Shown here piece by piece: positions 36,343 to 44,430 of a stretch of 64,000 nucleotides of DNA. The stretch covers positions 4,342,001 through 4,406,000 of the forward strand of contig NC_019904.1 in assembly GCF_000325705.1 (NCBI RefSeq), read 5' to 3'. Source of the stretch: Echinicola vietnamensis DSM 17526. GTDB lineage: Bacteria > Bacteroidota > Bacteroidia > Cytophagales > Cyclobacteriaceae. Each line of letters begins with the position of its first letter. The stretch's first letter is position 1. The notes beneath the pieces are model-generated. The model searched no databases, had not been told where the DNA came from, and saw nothing but the letters and a program-made list of their open reading frames with translations. The position numbers were made by a program, and so were the translations under genes.

Positions 36343-37185
36343 ATGAAACATTGTAATTTAATTTCAAAATTGACTATTATTTCGCTTCTCGTTGTGTTTT
36401 TCTCTTGCAATGATATTTCAAATAAAAAAGAAAAACCAACCACAGAAAAAAAGAACTTGCCTAAAGTAGCAATATTGGGAATGTTACACTTCACTTCAAA
36501 AAACAATACAGTAAATCAAAAGTTCACCGAAGTTAAAAGCGAGAAAAGACAAGCAGAAATTAAAATATTAATTGAATCACTTAAAAAATTCAATCCTACA
36601 AAAATAGCCGTGGAACGACCTTATCGCTCGGAGGAAGCACTCAACGAAAAGTATACAAGTTATTTAAACGGTACATATGAACTGACCGAGGAAGAGACCG
36701 ACCAAATTGCTTTTCGTTTGGCAAGAGAATTAAACCATAAACGTTTATTTTTAGCATATTCCCCTGTCCAATATGCTTTTGACTCGACTGTTGCCTTTGC
36801 TGAACGGAATGGCCAATCCAAACTGATAGACGCAATTATAGAAAATGCTACGGAACTGGCGAAGGAATATGATAAAATTGCTTCGAACGGTACTATTCAA
36901 GATGCAGTCTACTACCTTAATACCGACAGAGCAATAAATAAAAATCATTTTGGCTATATTCTATTAAGTCAAATAGGAAATGAGAAAAATAAAATTGGAG
37001 CAGAAACTGTTGGAGACTGGTACAAGTCAAACATTAAAATTTTCGATAATATTAGACAACTTGCTGATTCAAATACAGAAAGGATTTTAGTGATTTATGG
37101 ACAAGGACATCTAAAAATATTGAATCAACTCATAAAAGACACACCCGAATTAGAACTTGTTAAAGTTAATAAATATTTAAAATAA
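36343..37185 (+). CDS. DUF5694 lipoprotein
   Basis: 280 residues from the ATG at 36343, chosen because it starts a lipoprotein signal (MKHCNLISKLTIISLL to the lipobox VFFSC); an in-frame ATG at 36283 lies inside the upstream palindrome. The body fits DUF5694: KVAILGMLHFTSK, FNPTKIAVERPYR, then long helices and the closing RILVIYGQGHLKILNQLI. The GMLHF and GQGH histidines and the VERP glutamate recall the TraB/ChaN haem-binding or protease-like fold, but no activity is known to me. It is very AT-rich, stands alone, and is bounded by inverted repeats. Confidence 0.8.
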   Translation: MKHCNLISKLTIISLLVVFFSCNDISNKKEKPTTEKKNLPKVAILGMLHFTSKNNTVNQKFTEVKSEKRQAEIKILIESLKKFNPTKIAVERPYRSEEALNEKYTSYLNGTYELTEEETDQIAFRLARELNHKRLFLAYSPVQYAFDSTVAFAERNGQSKLIDAIIENATELAKEYDKIASNGTIQDAVYYLNTDRAINKNHFGYILLSQIGNEKNKIGAETVGDWYKSNIKIFDNIRQLADSNTERILVIYGQGHLKILNQLIKDTPELELVKVNKYLK

Positions 37186-37186
37186 C

Positions 37187-37198
37187 TACCGCTAATAG
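37187..37198 (+). repeat. Right inverted border of the DUF5694 gene
   Basis: TACCGCTAATAG begins 2 nt after the stop codon and is the inverse of the left border at 36319-36330 with one mismatch. Confidence 0.55.
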
Positions 37199-37784
37199 CT
37201 TAGCATTCTGACGGCTGGAACAGTATAGTCTAAAAGCAGTATTAAACGAGTGGTGTTGGGAAAGGGACAATTATAGGGAAAACTTTTCCCCTTTTGTGTT
37301 CTTGGAGTTGGAATCTAAAAATCGGTAGCTCTGAGCGGCTTTTTTTCCTGCTGTTTGGTAACGTTTAGGCCTTTCATTGTAATGGTTATAGCCCTTTGAA
37401 TAGCTCTTCGGGCTGCTTTATGGTTTTTGGGCATAAGTTTCCCCTTACACCGTTTGGTGTCCCCTTTGGTCGAAGCGTGCCACCGTATGCAGCGTACCAG
37501 TCCTGCAGCCTGGGGATTTCCTGAGTAGGGAATCGGTACTCTTAGCTTCCTCAAGGTCCACTTCGCCGGTCTGGCACTCTATAATGGCCTTGTGGTCCTT
37601 TTAAAAGACCGAGGCCAGGTTGCCGCAATGCCGGATGCGGGTAAATCCCTTGGGGAGGATATGGATTAAGAAACTCCTGAGGAATGCTCCTGCTTCTGGG
37701 GCGAATTCGAAAACCTTCAATGAAAATTAAATGTATAGAAAAGTATCTAGGCAGCATAACTAGGCTGAGACTGAAATAGAAAAA
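37199..37784. other. Degenerate region between DUF5694 and serine hydrolase genes
   Basis: No intact gene. It holds an IS91-type transposase fragment (37445-37714, separate entry) and a short palindrome GGGAAAACTTTTCCC at 37276-37290. GC content is higher than in the genes on either side, in keeping with a foreign relic. The short open frames here are fragments in mixed frames. Confidence 0.6.
37445..37714 (-). pseudogene. IS91-family (Y2 transposase) remnant
   Basis: Minus-strand translation from 37714 gives EAGAFLRSFLIHILPKGFTR, IRHCGNLAS and, after an in-frame TAA, KDHKAIIECQTGEVDLEEA. The block FLxxFLxHxLPKGFxRIRHxGxLA is the conserved core of IS91/IS801-type Y2 transposases. The premature stop, lack of an N-terminal domain and loss of frame mark a dead fragment. 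It is a trace of a second mobile element in this accessory zone. Confidence 0.75.
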
Positions 37785-38816
37785 ATGATAAAAAACAAAA
37801 AAGCGAAATCGATTGTACGCATTGTATTGCTTGTCGGTACGGTAATATCGTTGTTCTTTGTGCCATGGATTTTGGTAAAGGCATGGGTTTTACCGTTGCC
37901 TGATACGGTTCAAGAACAAGTAGATGAAGCCATCGGACACGGATTTGATGGAATGATTGTTTATGTGGACCAAGCAGGAAAACAACCCCAATTTTATACA
38001 GGTGGGTGGAAAGACAGAGAAAATAAAATTCCAGCCGACCCAACATCTCTCTTCAAAATTGCCAGCATTAGCAAGTTATATACTGCAGTGGCTGCTACAA
38101 AATTGGTGAAAGAAAAACACTTGTCTTTTGGTAAAATGCTTACTGATTATCTTCCAGAGCTTAGAGGTAGAATTGAAAATGCGGAAGAAATCACCCTAAA
38201 GATGATGATTCAGCATCGGTCTGGAATTCCAAATTTCACCAATAATCCAGCGTTTTGGGAAAACGAAGAAGAAAATGGTAAAAACGCCTTAGATTTTGCT
38301 TTAGACTTACCTGCCAGTTTTAAACCAGGCAAGGGATATGAATATTCCAATACGAATTATTTGTTGCTTCGTATGATTTTGGATAAGGTTTTGGGATACA
38401 ATCATCACGAATATATCAAAGAAAAAATCTTAAAACCTTTAGAACTAAACAACACTTTTTTTTCGATTAACGATGTCAATTTAGATGATGTAATGAGCGG
38501 TTATTACGTAGGAATTGAAGAAGACTTTAAGGCACGTGATAATGGAATGTTGGCAACAGCAGAAGACGTTGCCATCTTTATTAGAGCCTTAAATAATGGG
38601 TCGGTGTTTGAAGAAGGAGAACAAGAAATCTATCCTTACGAATATAATCACGGCGGTTTAGTGGTTGGTTACCAAAGCTTGGCAGAATACCACAAAGATA
38701 TAGATGCGGTGGTTGTTCAGTTTATCAACACAACAGATTTTGAAGGCTATGAGTGGAATTTATCAGAAATTACCATTAACCGAATTGTATCAATCATTAG
38801 GAAAAAAATTCACTAA
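37785..38816 (+). CDS. Serine hydrolase, class C beta-lactamase/DD-peptidase fold
   Basis: 343 residues. A membrane anchor at about 9-32 (SIVRIVLLVGTVISLFFVPW) is followed by a beta-lactamase-family domain. The catalytic S-x-x-K is S94-I-S-K97 and the Y-x-N motif is Y187-S-N189. A late HGG (in YNHGGLVVGY) replaces the KTG-like motif, as usual in this family. The HRSGIPNF segment is also typical. Such proteins cleave esters or peptides, and most are not true beta-lactamases; the substrate is unknown. AT-rich like the other plus-strand genes of this zone. The parDE relic follows. Confidence 0.87.
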   Translation: MIKNKKAKSIVRIVLLVGTVISLFFVPWILVKAWVLPLPDTVQEQVDEAIGHGFDGMIVYVDQAGKQPQFYTGGWKDRENKIPADPTSLFKIASISKLYTAVAATKLVKEKHLSFGKMLTDYLPELRGRIENAEEITLKMMIQHRSGIPNFTNNPAFWENEEENGKNALDFALDLPASFKPGKGYEYSNTNYLLLRMILDKVLGYNHHEYIKEKILKPLELNNTFFSINDVNLDDVMSGYYVGIEEDFKARDNGMLATAEDVAIFIRALNNGSVFEEGEQEIYPYEYNHGGLVVGYQSLAEYHKDIDAVVVQFINTTDFEGYEWNLSEITINRIVSIIRKKIH

Positions 38817-38874
38817 AACAATCAAGCTACGATTCATACATTGACCGTTGGAATTAATATGGAACCGATTCGTT

Positions 38875-38896
38875 TTTGGTGTGTTTTCACACCAAA
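38875..38896. repeat. Hairpin before the parDE relic
   Basis: TTTGGTGTG (38875-38883), TTTT loop, CACACCAAA (38888-38896): a perfect 9-bp stem 14 nt before the first recognisable ParD codon. It may end the serine hydrolase transcript or be part of a cassette-type border, since CAACGTTATCGC follows at 38900. Confidence 0.5.
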
Positions 38897-38909
38897 CAGC
38901 AACGTTATC

Positions 38910-39237
38910 GCAAGACAAAGTATCTCATTAACAAAACCGAATGGCGAGTGGCTAAAAGCCCAAGTGGACAATAAAGAGTATTCAAGAAAAAGTGAATTAG
39001 TCAACGGCTTGATTAGGATGTATCATGACGGAGTTGAAAAATTGGGAATAACTCAAGCGGACAAATATTTTGACATTATTGCTGAACGACTTTTTTTCCT
39101 TTTAATCAGTAGTTTATATAGAAAAGGGATATAAACGATGCGTTTGTGGAGTGGATTGTATTTATTATAAAGTCAGTAAAAATACAGTTGAAATAATGGC
39201 AATCGTCAGACGACAAGATTTGAATGAAAAGTTATGA
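38910..39237 (+). pseudogene. parD-parE toxin-antitoxin relic, fused and frameshifted
   Basis: The open frame 38841-39134 (97 residues) begins in hairpin DNA and then reads ARQSISLTKPNGEWLKAQV and KSELVNGLIR, which is the ribbon-helix-helix start of a ParD antitoxin. At about 39018 it passes directly into YHDGVEKLGITQADKYFDII, which is ParE toxin sequence. After the frame closes, the ParE end continues in another frame to 39237: YIEKGYKRCVCGVDCIYY, then VEIMAIVRRQDLNEKL and TGA. So the ParD C-terminus and ParE N-terminus were deleted, and a frameshift broke the rest. It cannot make a working toxin or a full antitoxin. Confidence 0.7.
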
Positions 39238-39605
39238 CTGAATTTATCTTTATTTATCGGAACAATCATAAGCCACAAAGGCTCTAAGTCATAAAGTAAC
39301 TTTACCGCCCTTTCAGTGCAGGTTGCAGCATCCACTTGGTGCATTTGGGACTTTTTGGCCTTTTGGTTACACGTGGTGTTACCATTAAGCAAACTGCCAG
39401 TACCAAACTTTTCCGATTGACCCCTATCAGTGTTTATCAGTGTTCATCCGTGGCCAAAAAGAAACCTGAGGTGGTCAAGAATCTGTTTGGCCATCGAAAT
39501 AGGCTAACCTCCATCTTTTCTGTTTGATCCAAAATAATGCTCAAACTGTCTAGGATAAACTTGGGGCCATAAAAATCGTATGACTATCCGAAAAGCTATA
39601 ATATC
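39238..39605. other. Gene-free gap with a dispersed short repeat
   Basis: No gene seen. It holds one copy of a 32-nt dispersed repeat (39423-39454). The promoter of the DUF2200 gene should be in the last 100 nt, but no clear box was found. Confidence 0.5.
39423..39454 (+). repeat. 32-nt dispersed repeat, copy 1
   Basis: Shares 28 of 32 positions with 49975-50006. It consists of TATC/ATC-GTG triplets ending in TTCATCCGTGGC. Confidence 0.7.
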
Positions 39606-39971
39606 ATGAAAACCTCTGACAAACAGCACGAACGTATCGCCAACATGACCTTTGCCTCGGTTTATCCCCATTACCTCACCAAAGTAACTAAAAAAGGCAG
39701 GACCAAGGAAGAGCTCCACCAAGTCATCACTTGGCTTACTGGCTTCCATAATGAGGATATACAGCAACTAATCGAAGAAAAGGTAACCTTTAAAGAGTTC
39801 TTTGATCAGGCCACTCTCCATCCCAATGCCCCTTTGATCAAAGGCGTCATCTGTGGCTACCGGGTGGAAGAAATCGAAAATCCGCTCACCCGGCAGCTGC
39901 GGTATTTGGACAAATTGGTAGATGAATTGGCTAAAGGCAAAAAAATGGAAAAAATACTGCGCGAGCGTTGA
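39606..39971 (+). CDS. DUF2200 family protein
   Basis: 121 residues, full length for the family. Highly characteristic stretches: [93 protein letters not shown]. Small soluble protein widely conserved in bacteria. Its function is unknown, although its surface pattern suggests nucleic-acid or ligand binding. It has its own terminator 70 nt downstream. Confidence 0.95.
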   Translation: MKTSDKQHERIANMTFASVYPHYLTKVTKKGRTKEELHQVITWLTGFHNEDIQQLIEEKVTFKEFFDQATLHPNAPLIKGVICGYRVEEIENPLTRQLRYLDKLVDELAKGKKMEKILRER

Positions 39972-40041
39972 AACACCCCTGCCCTAGCCTATTTTTCCAT
40001 CTACAGATCAAACCAAAACGAATTAGACTAAAAGAATCAAA

Positions 40042-40074
40042 AACCTAAAGATCAACTGATCTTTAGGTTGTTTT
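40042..40074 (+). terminator. Rho-independent terminator after DUF2200
   Basis: Perfect 13-bp stem AACCTAAAGATCA / TGATCTTTAGGTT with an AC loop, followed by GTTTT. Confidence 0.85.
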
Positions 40075-40253
40075 CTGCTCTTCTCGGCCTTAGATGCCAT
40101 AAAGTATATAGTAACCTAAGGGATCCTTCCGGCCATGACAACATTTATTTTCAATTTTTTAGGTAAAAAATACCATTTTCACGGTGTTGAATGCAGTTTA
40201 ATAATGGTATAACTTGCCATCATAAGTTTTAACCATCTAACAATCAAATTATT

Positions 40254-41321
40254 ATGGCAGTAACAATTTTTAAACTCGAAGATTATGCTGGGTCAACAGT
40301 CGAACTCGAAAAAGGGCAATATCCTACCGTCAGCATAGGAAATAACGAAATGAGTTCCATAAAAATCACACCTGGATGCTATGCCCATTTCTATTTGGAC
40401 ACAGGCTTTCGAGGCAGGTACTTGGTGCTTTTTGAAGGAGAATACCCCAACCTCCCAAATTGGAATAACAAAATCAGTTCGATAGAAGTCTTCGAACATG
40501 ATGCTAAGATCAACCCCTTAGTAACGTTTTATGAGCACAAAAACTTCACAGGCTATCGCCAAAACCTTGCCGGGACCGGTCAAGACACCAGTTTTGATTT
40601 TCCGTTCTTTAAGAATGACGAAATAGGATCACTGAAGGTACCAGAAGGAGCCCAGGTAATCTTGTACAAGGACTCTAGGCTTAGAGGTGCTTCCTTGGAG
40701 CTGGGACCTGGAGACCATTATGATTTATCCATTTATGGCTTTAACAACTGTGTGTCCAGTGTGCAAATCATCCGACCAGACTTGGAACTGATCGGAATAG
40801 AATATACCAATGAGGTCATGGTGCCAAATGGAAGTCCTATCGGCATAGCCACTTCTACCAATAATGCTACCGACATTCCTCAAAACACCATTCTGACCCT
40901 GTCAAAAGAACTCTCCAAATCCACCACACGTTCATGGAGCAATTCCACCATGATTGGAATCTCTAAAAGCACTACAACCAGCGTGGGCGTATCAAAAGGA
41001 CCTATATCCGCTGAAGTATCCCAAACCATTACTTCCACCCTGGAAAACACCTTTACCATTGGTAAGGAAGAGACCAAATCCGAAAACATTACCTTTTCCA
41101 AGCAGGTAAACATGACCATTCCTCCAAGGTGTGTAGGGCAAGCGAAGGTAATTCTGGAGCCAAAAAAATATAAGGTAAATGCAATCTACACATTTTTGGT
41201 AAAAGGAACCGATAATAAGTTTTACCAAAATGTAGAAATAGAGGTAGATGACTATGCCCATGGTGAGGCAGAAATAAGTGCCTGGCCAATACCGGCAGAA
41301 ACTGAAAAAGTAGCTTCTTAG
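40254..41321 (+). CDS. Beta/gamma-crystallin plus aerolysin-like pore-forming protein
   Basis: 355 residues, no signal peptide. Residues 1-175 form two beta/gamma-crystallin domains with four Greek-key motifs, each opening with an aromatic-x6-Gly: F6-G13, Y47-G54, Y93-G100, Y138-G145. Three of the four end in the calcium-binding signature N-N-x-x-S-S (30-35, 71-76, 164-169); the third reads N-D-E-I-G-S. From about 178 the sequence is Ser/Thr-rich with alternating strands (NATDIPQNTILTLSKELS, WSNSTMIGISKSTTTSVGV, ENTFTIGKEETKSENITFSK), the pattern of the aerolysin/ETX-MTX2 insertion region, and ends with IPPRCVGQAKVILEPKKYKV. This order (crystallin pair, then aerolysin) is that of amphibian ep37 and the alpha subunit of beta/gamma-CAT. 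The gene stands alone. Likely a calcium-dependent pore-forming or membrane-acting protein; target unknown. Confidence 0.8.
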   Translation: MAVTIFKLEDYAGSTVELEKGQYPTVSIGNNEMSSIKITPGCYAHFYLDTGFRGRYLVLFEGEYPNLPNWNNKISSIEVFEHDAKINPLVTFYEHKNFTGYRQNLAGTGQDTSFDFPFFKNDEIGSLKVPEGAQVILYKDSRLRGASLELGPGDHYDLSIYGFNNCVSSVQIIRPDLELIGIEYTNEVMVPNGSPIGIATSTNNATDIPQNTILTLSKELSKSTTRSWSNSTMIGISKSTTTSVGVSKGPISAEVSQTITSTLENTFTIGKEETKSENITFSKQVNMTIPPRCVGQAKVILEPKKYKVNAIYTFLVKGTDNKFYQNVEIEVDDYAHGEAEISAWPIPAETEKVAS

Positions 41322-41340
41322 GCGATTGCCCAGTGTTATT

Positions 41341-41357
41341 ATTGGCTGTAAGCCAAT
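41341..41357 (+). terminator. Weak terminator-like hairpin after the crystallin-aerolysin gene
   Basis: ATTGGCT-GTA-AGCCAAT, a 7-bp perfect stem 19 nt after the stop codon, with a T4 run 6 nt later. Weak. Confidence 0.35.
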
Positions 41358-41577
41358 GACACCTTTTCAATAAATTCCCTTCTTGGCAATTCGTCCGAGG
41401 AGGGAGTATTGCTTTTGGGAGAACCCCTCCTATTTAATTTGAAAATCAACAGAAGCCAATTATCAATTTTAGTAGACTGTCTCATTTTTTACTAAAATCA
41501 CCTACCTTTAGGTTAACAATACCATCAATATACCCAAACCAATCCACAAACTCTTCCCATCGAAAACGTTTAGATAA

Positions 41578-42159
41578 ATGAAAACTGAAATGGAAAAAAT
41601 GATGGCAGGCGAGCCCTATGATGCGCACTGTGAGGACATGATCCGTATCCGCACAAGAGTCAAGCGCATCCTGCACAAGCTCAATGTCACCGAGTATTAT
41701 ACAGACAAGTTTCAGGCGACCATCAACGAACTGTGTCCCAATTCAGCCAAAGACCTTCATCTTGAGCCTCCATTTCACTGTGATTATGGACAGAATATCC
41801 ATGCCGGTGAAGGTGTTTTCATCAATTTTGATGCAGTTATTTTAGATGGTGCCAAGGTGACCATTGGCAGAAAGACGCTGCTCGCTCCGGGTGTACATAT
41901 TTATACGGCAAGGCATCCCCTAAATGTGGAAGAAAGAAGGGAATGGGAAGACTGTCGTCCCGTTACCATCGGTGAGGAATGCTGGATCGGCGGCCATGTC
42001 ACCATCTGTCCGGGGGTGACGATTGGCGATCGTGCGGTCATAGGAGCGGGAGCCGTCGTGACCAAGGACATTCCCGCGGATAGTCTGGCGGTGGGCAATC
42101 CTGCCAAAGTCATCAAAACACTGAATGAAAAAGACCACAAAACCACTTACAAGACCTAA
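41578..42159 (+). CDS. Sugar O-acetyltransferase (maltose acetyltransferase/NodL type)
   Basis: 193 residues, the normal size. The N-terminal helical Mac domain (about 5-50: MAGEPYDAH, LLHKLN-like RILHKLNVTEYYTD) is followed by a left-handed beta-helix of hexapeptide repeats (about 70-185), including GVFINFDAVILDGA, HIYTARHPLN with the likely catalytic His, CWIGGHVTICPGVTIGDRAV and IGAGAVVTKDIPADSLAVGN. Transfers acetyl from acetyl-CoA to a sugar hydroxyl in the cytoplasm. Stands alone, with no sugar pathway genes beside it. Confidence 0.93.
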   Translation: MKTEMEKMMAGEPYDAHCEDMIRIRTRVKRILHKLNVTEYYTDKFQATINELCPNSAKDLHLEPPFHCDYGQNIHAGEGVFINFDAVILDGAKVTIGRKTLLAPGVHIYTARHPLNVEERREWEDCRPVTIGEECWIGGHVTICPGVTIGDRAVIGAGAVVTKDIPADSLAVGNPAKVIKTLNEKDHKTTYKT

Positions 42160-42377
42160 TAAGCCCTACAAAAAACATTTCACCGTTTCCACAGGCGTTG
42201 ACCGTGTCAGCATATGCATGTTTTTCGGACAATGACCAAAACCACGAAACCAATCGGATCATCAGAATCTAAAAGAAGTCCATGCCACTCCTGCCCTCTC
42301 CTTCTCTGGTTATCCCTTCTCTTTCTATAATTGATTCATGGCCTTATGCTGCTCAAAAAAATGATCGTTTTACTTGC

Positions 42378-42419
42378 GTAGCCAAATAGCTACGCGTATA
42401 TTAGTAGTCAAATGGCTAC
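42378..42419. promoter_or_regulatory. Two operator boxes upstream of arsR-SRPBCC
   Basis: GTAGCCAAATAGCTAC (42378-42393) and GTAGTCAAATGGCTAC (42404-42419) are near-identical 16-bp dyads with centres 26 nt apart, ending 19 nt before the ATG. Position and symmetry fit an autoregulatory ArsR-type operator overlapping the promoter. Confidence 0.6.
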
Positions 42420-42438
42420 ATAAAAAACAATCCTTAAC

Positions 42439-42765
42439 ATGAAACGAAGACGTGACCCATTTCAAGCCATCGCCGATCCCACCAGAAGGGCCATATTGGT
42501 GCTTTTGGCGGCACAGGCCATGACCGCAGGTGCCATTGCTGAAAACTTCGATGCAGCACGTCCAACCATTTCCAAGCATCTCCTCGTGCTTCAAGAATGT
42601 GAACTCATCGATTCAAACCAAAAAGGCAGGGAGATCATTTATGAAATAAAGCTGGACAAAATGAAGGAAATCGATCATTGGCTGCAACAGTTTAGAAAAA
42701 TCTGGGAAAGCCGCTTTGACCAATTGGACAACTTATTATCTCACCTCAACCATAAAAAACCATGA
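42439..42765 (+). CDS. ArsR-family winged-helix regulator
   Basis: 108 residues. Typical ArsR start [18 protein letters not shown], recognition region [19 protein letters not shown] and wing [11 protein letters not shown]. No cysteine metal-site motif, so it belongs to the non-metal subgroup found next to SRPBCC/AHSA1 proteins. Its stop codon overlaps the start of the SRPBCC gene by 4 nt. Two dyad boxes just upstream are likely its own operator. The inducer is unknown. Confidence 0.93.
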   Translation: MKRRRDPFQAIADPTRRAILVLLAAQAMTAGAIAENFDAARPTISKHLLVLQECELIDSNQKGREIIYEIKLDKMKEIDHWLQQFRKIWESRFDQLDNLLSHLNHKKP

Positions 42766-43265
42766 AAACGAAACTTGCATTTGATTTTCTTGTGAACAGG
42801 AAAACCAATACGATGACCATTAAAAAGGAATTTGAAGCCAGTCGCCAGCTGGTGTGGGACTGTTTTACGAAAAGTGATCTGTTGGATCAGTGGTTTGCGC
42901 CGGAACCTTACCGAGCGAAGACCAAGCACATGGATTTCACCGAAGGAGGATATTGGCTTTTTGCCATGATTAGCCCAGAGGGCGAAAAATACTGGAGCCG
43001 TTTAGACTTCAAAGAAATCAAACCGATCGACCATTATACCGCAAATGATGTTTTCTGTGATGAAGAAGGCAAAGCATCTCCTGATCTTCCAGAAGGACAC
43101 TGGAAAACCCATTTTACCAATTCGGCGGAGACCACCACCGTGAAAATCCTGATCAGTTACCATTCACTTGAAGACTTGGAAGTGGTCGTCAAGATGGGCA
43201 TGCAAGAAGGACTTACCCAAACACTGGAACAGTTGGAAAAACTCCTGAAAACCCTTTCCAATTAA
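42762..43265 (+). CDS. SRPBCC (AHSA1-like) family protein
   Basis: 167 residues. AHSA1-type START-like fold: [49 protein letters not shown], then a C-terminal [17 protein letters not shown] helix. These proteins have a hydrophobic cavity; in ArsR-SRPBCC pairs the partner may bind the signal ligand, but this is not established. Translationally coupled to the regulator by an ATGA overlap. Confidence 0.92.
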   Translation: MKTKLAFDFLVNRKTNTMTIKKEFEASRQLVWDCFTKSDLLDQWFAPEPYRAKTKHMDFTEGGYWLFAMISPEGEKYWSRLDFKEIKPIDHYTANDVFCDEEGKASPDLPEGHWKTHFTNSAETTTVKILISYHSLEDLEVVVKMGMQEGLTQTLEQLEKLLKTLSN

Positions 43266-43337
43266 GCCGTGTAATCCATTTGCGAACGGACTGCTTCGCC
43301 TATTTCCCAATAGAAGCCTGGGCCATCAGTCCCTTTT

Positions 43338-43781
43338 TTACTTTACCCGTTCCCACAAAACCGATTTGCCAAAAGCCGGCATGCCCAAATACCCGCGAAC
43401 CTCTAATTGGTCCTCATCCCGCTTAAACCGCGCCAAACACCGATAAATCTTCCCGCTTTCCGGGTCATACAGCTCTCCATCCACCCATTCGCCATCCTCA
43501 TAAGCTAGTCCTTCCAGGATATTGAGGCCTAAAATCGACCTTTCTCGCAGCGATGGATCTTCATTTTCCGTATCCAGAGGAGCCTCGGCTCCTTCCTCCA
43601 TGTCTGCCAGCCAAATGACCTTTCCATTGTATCCTTCCTTTCCTCTGAAGATCGCTATCTTCGCCTGCTCATCCGTGGTGAACCACTCTCCTTCTATTTT
43701 ATCTTGCTGGGCCTCAACGGTTCCCACCACTATCAATTGGGTTAAAAAACCAATTATCAGTATGTTATAAATTCTTTTCAT
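43338..43781 (-). CDS. DUF2147 exported protein
   Basis: 147 residues from the ATG at 43781, chosen because it begins a signal peptide (MKRIYNILIIGFLTQL to VEAQQ); an upstream start at 43817 adds 12 residues ahead of it. DUF2147 marks: IEGEWFTTDEQAKIAIF, YNGKVIWL, GLNILEGLAYEDGEW, DGELYDPESGKIYRC, LEVRGYLGMPAFGKSVLWERV. Beta-barrel-like periplasmic protein of unknown function. Divergent from gldC, with about 93 nt between the two starts. Confidence 0.92.
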   Translation of the reverse strand: MKRIYNILIIGFLTQLIVVGTVEAQQDKIEGEWFTTDEQAKIAIFRGKEGYNGKVIWLADMEEGAEAPLDTENEDPSLRERSILGLNILEGLAYEDGEWVDGELYDPESGKIYRCLARFKRDEDQLEVRGYLGMPAFGKSVLWERVK

Positions 43782-43874
43782 CGGTAACAAATATAGAAAT
43801 TTAGTTTTATAGCACATTTAAAAGGAACTCCAAACATTGTTTTGTAGTTTTGCATTTTAAAATTGAATCAGCAC

Positions 43875-44216
43875 ATGAAAAATTCAGAGATAAAGTTCAA
43901 CATCGACTTGGACGAAAAGAACCTACCGAAAACCATTACCTGGGACGCTACGGACAAAGAAAGTGAAGGTGCGGAACAAACCAAAAGCATTAGCCTTAAC
44001 GTTTGGGACAACCTGAACCACAGCACCCTCAGGATTGACCTTTGGACAGATGATATGTCCGTGGTAGAGATGAAGCGGTTTTACATCGATATATTGGGAG
44101 GCATGGGCCAGACCATCCTTAACAGCACTGGCGACGAATACATGTCAGAAGAAATCAAGGAACTTTGTGATCGATTGGTAAAACACGTCAACGAAGAAAA
44201 CAACAAGACGAAGTAA
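43875..44216 (+). CDS. gldC: Gliding motility protein GldC
   Basis: 113 residues from the ATG at 43875, which is favoured over an in-frame TTG at 43863. GldC signatures: SEIKFNIDLDEKNLPKTITW, TKSISLNVWDNLNHSTLRID, LWTDDMSVVEMKRFYIDIL and a C-terminal helix. Cytoplasmic. In Flavobacterium johnsoniae loss of GldC partly impairs gliding; the exact role is unclear. It is not beside other gld genes here, as is usual in the phylum. A strong terminator follows. Confidence 0.93.
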   Translation: MKNSEIKFNIDLDEKNLPKTITWDATDKESEGAEQTKSISLNVWDNLNHSTLRIDLWTDDMSVVEMKRFYIDILGGMGQTILNSTGDEYMSEEIKELCDRLVKHVNEENNKTK

Positions 44217-44244
44217 CACAGACCAGTTTTCGATTCATACCCTT

Positions 44245-44285
44245 AAAAAAAGGGCAGCCCCTGACGCCAGCGGCTGCCCTTTTTT
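44245..44285. terminator. Terminator after gldC
   Basis: GGGCAGCC (44252-44259) pairs with GGCTGCCC (44272-44279), flanked by A7 on the left and T6 on the right, so it can work in both directions. Confidence 0.9.
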
Positions 44286-44379
44286 ATGCTCCTGCAATGT
44301 TAAATTATTGCCTTCAACCCCAAAATTATCCGGTACACACCCGCAATAAATAATTTTTTACCTTATATTAACTAGGCGA

Positions 44380-44399
44380 TTAGTCATTCAATTGGCTAA
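44380..44399. promoter_or_regulatory. Imperfect dyad upstream of the TonB receptor gene
   Basis: TTAGTCATTCAATTGGCTAA, 31 nt before the ATG. Its half-sites TAGTCA and TGGCTA equal those of the second ArsR box at 42404 but with a wider spacer (6 instead of 2). Tentative regulator site. Confidence 0.3.
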
Positions 44400-44430
44400 A
44401 TGCAATTAGCGAAACTAACCCAAAAATAAC

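Noticed and set aside
37315..37757. Two short minus-strand frames (79 and 68 residues)
   Set aside because: They lie across the IS91 relic mostly in the wrong frame; the transposase similarity is in a third frame broken by a stop codon.
37785..38816. Antibiotic-resistance beta-lactamase
   Set aside because: The fold and S-x-x-K/Y-x-N motifs are shared with many esterases and peptidases; nothing in the sequence shows beta-lactam hydrolysis.
38841..38909. First 23 codons of the parD-like open frame
   Set aside because: They run through a perfect hairpin and match no antitoxin; taken as non-coding border DNA.
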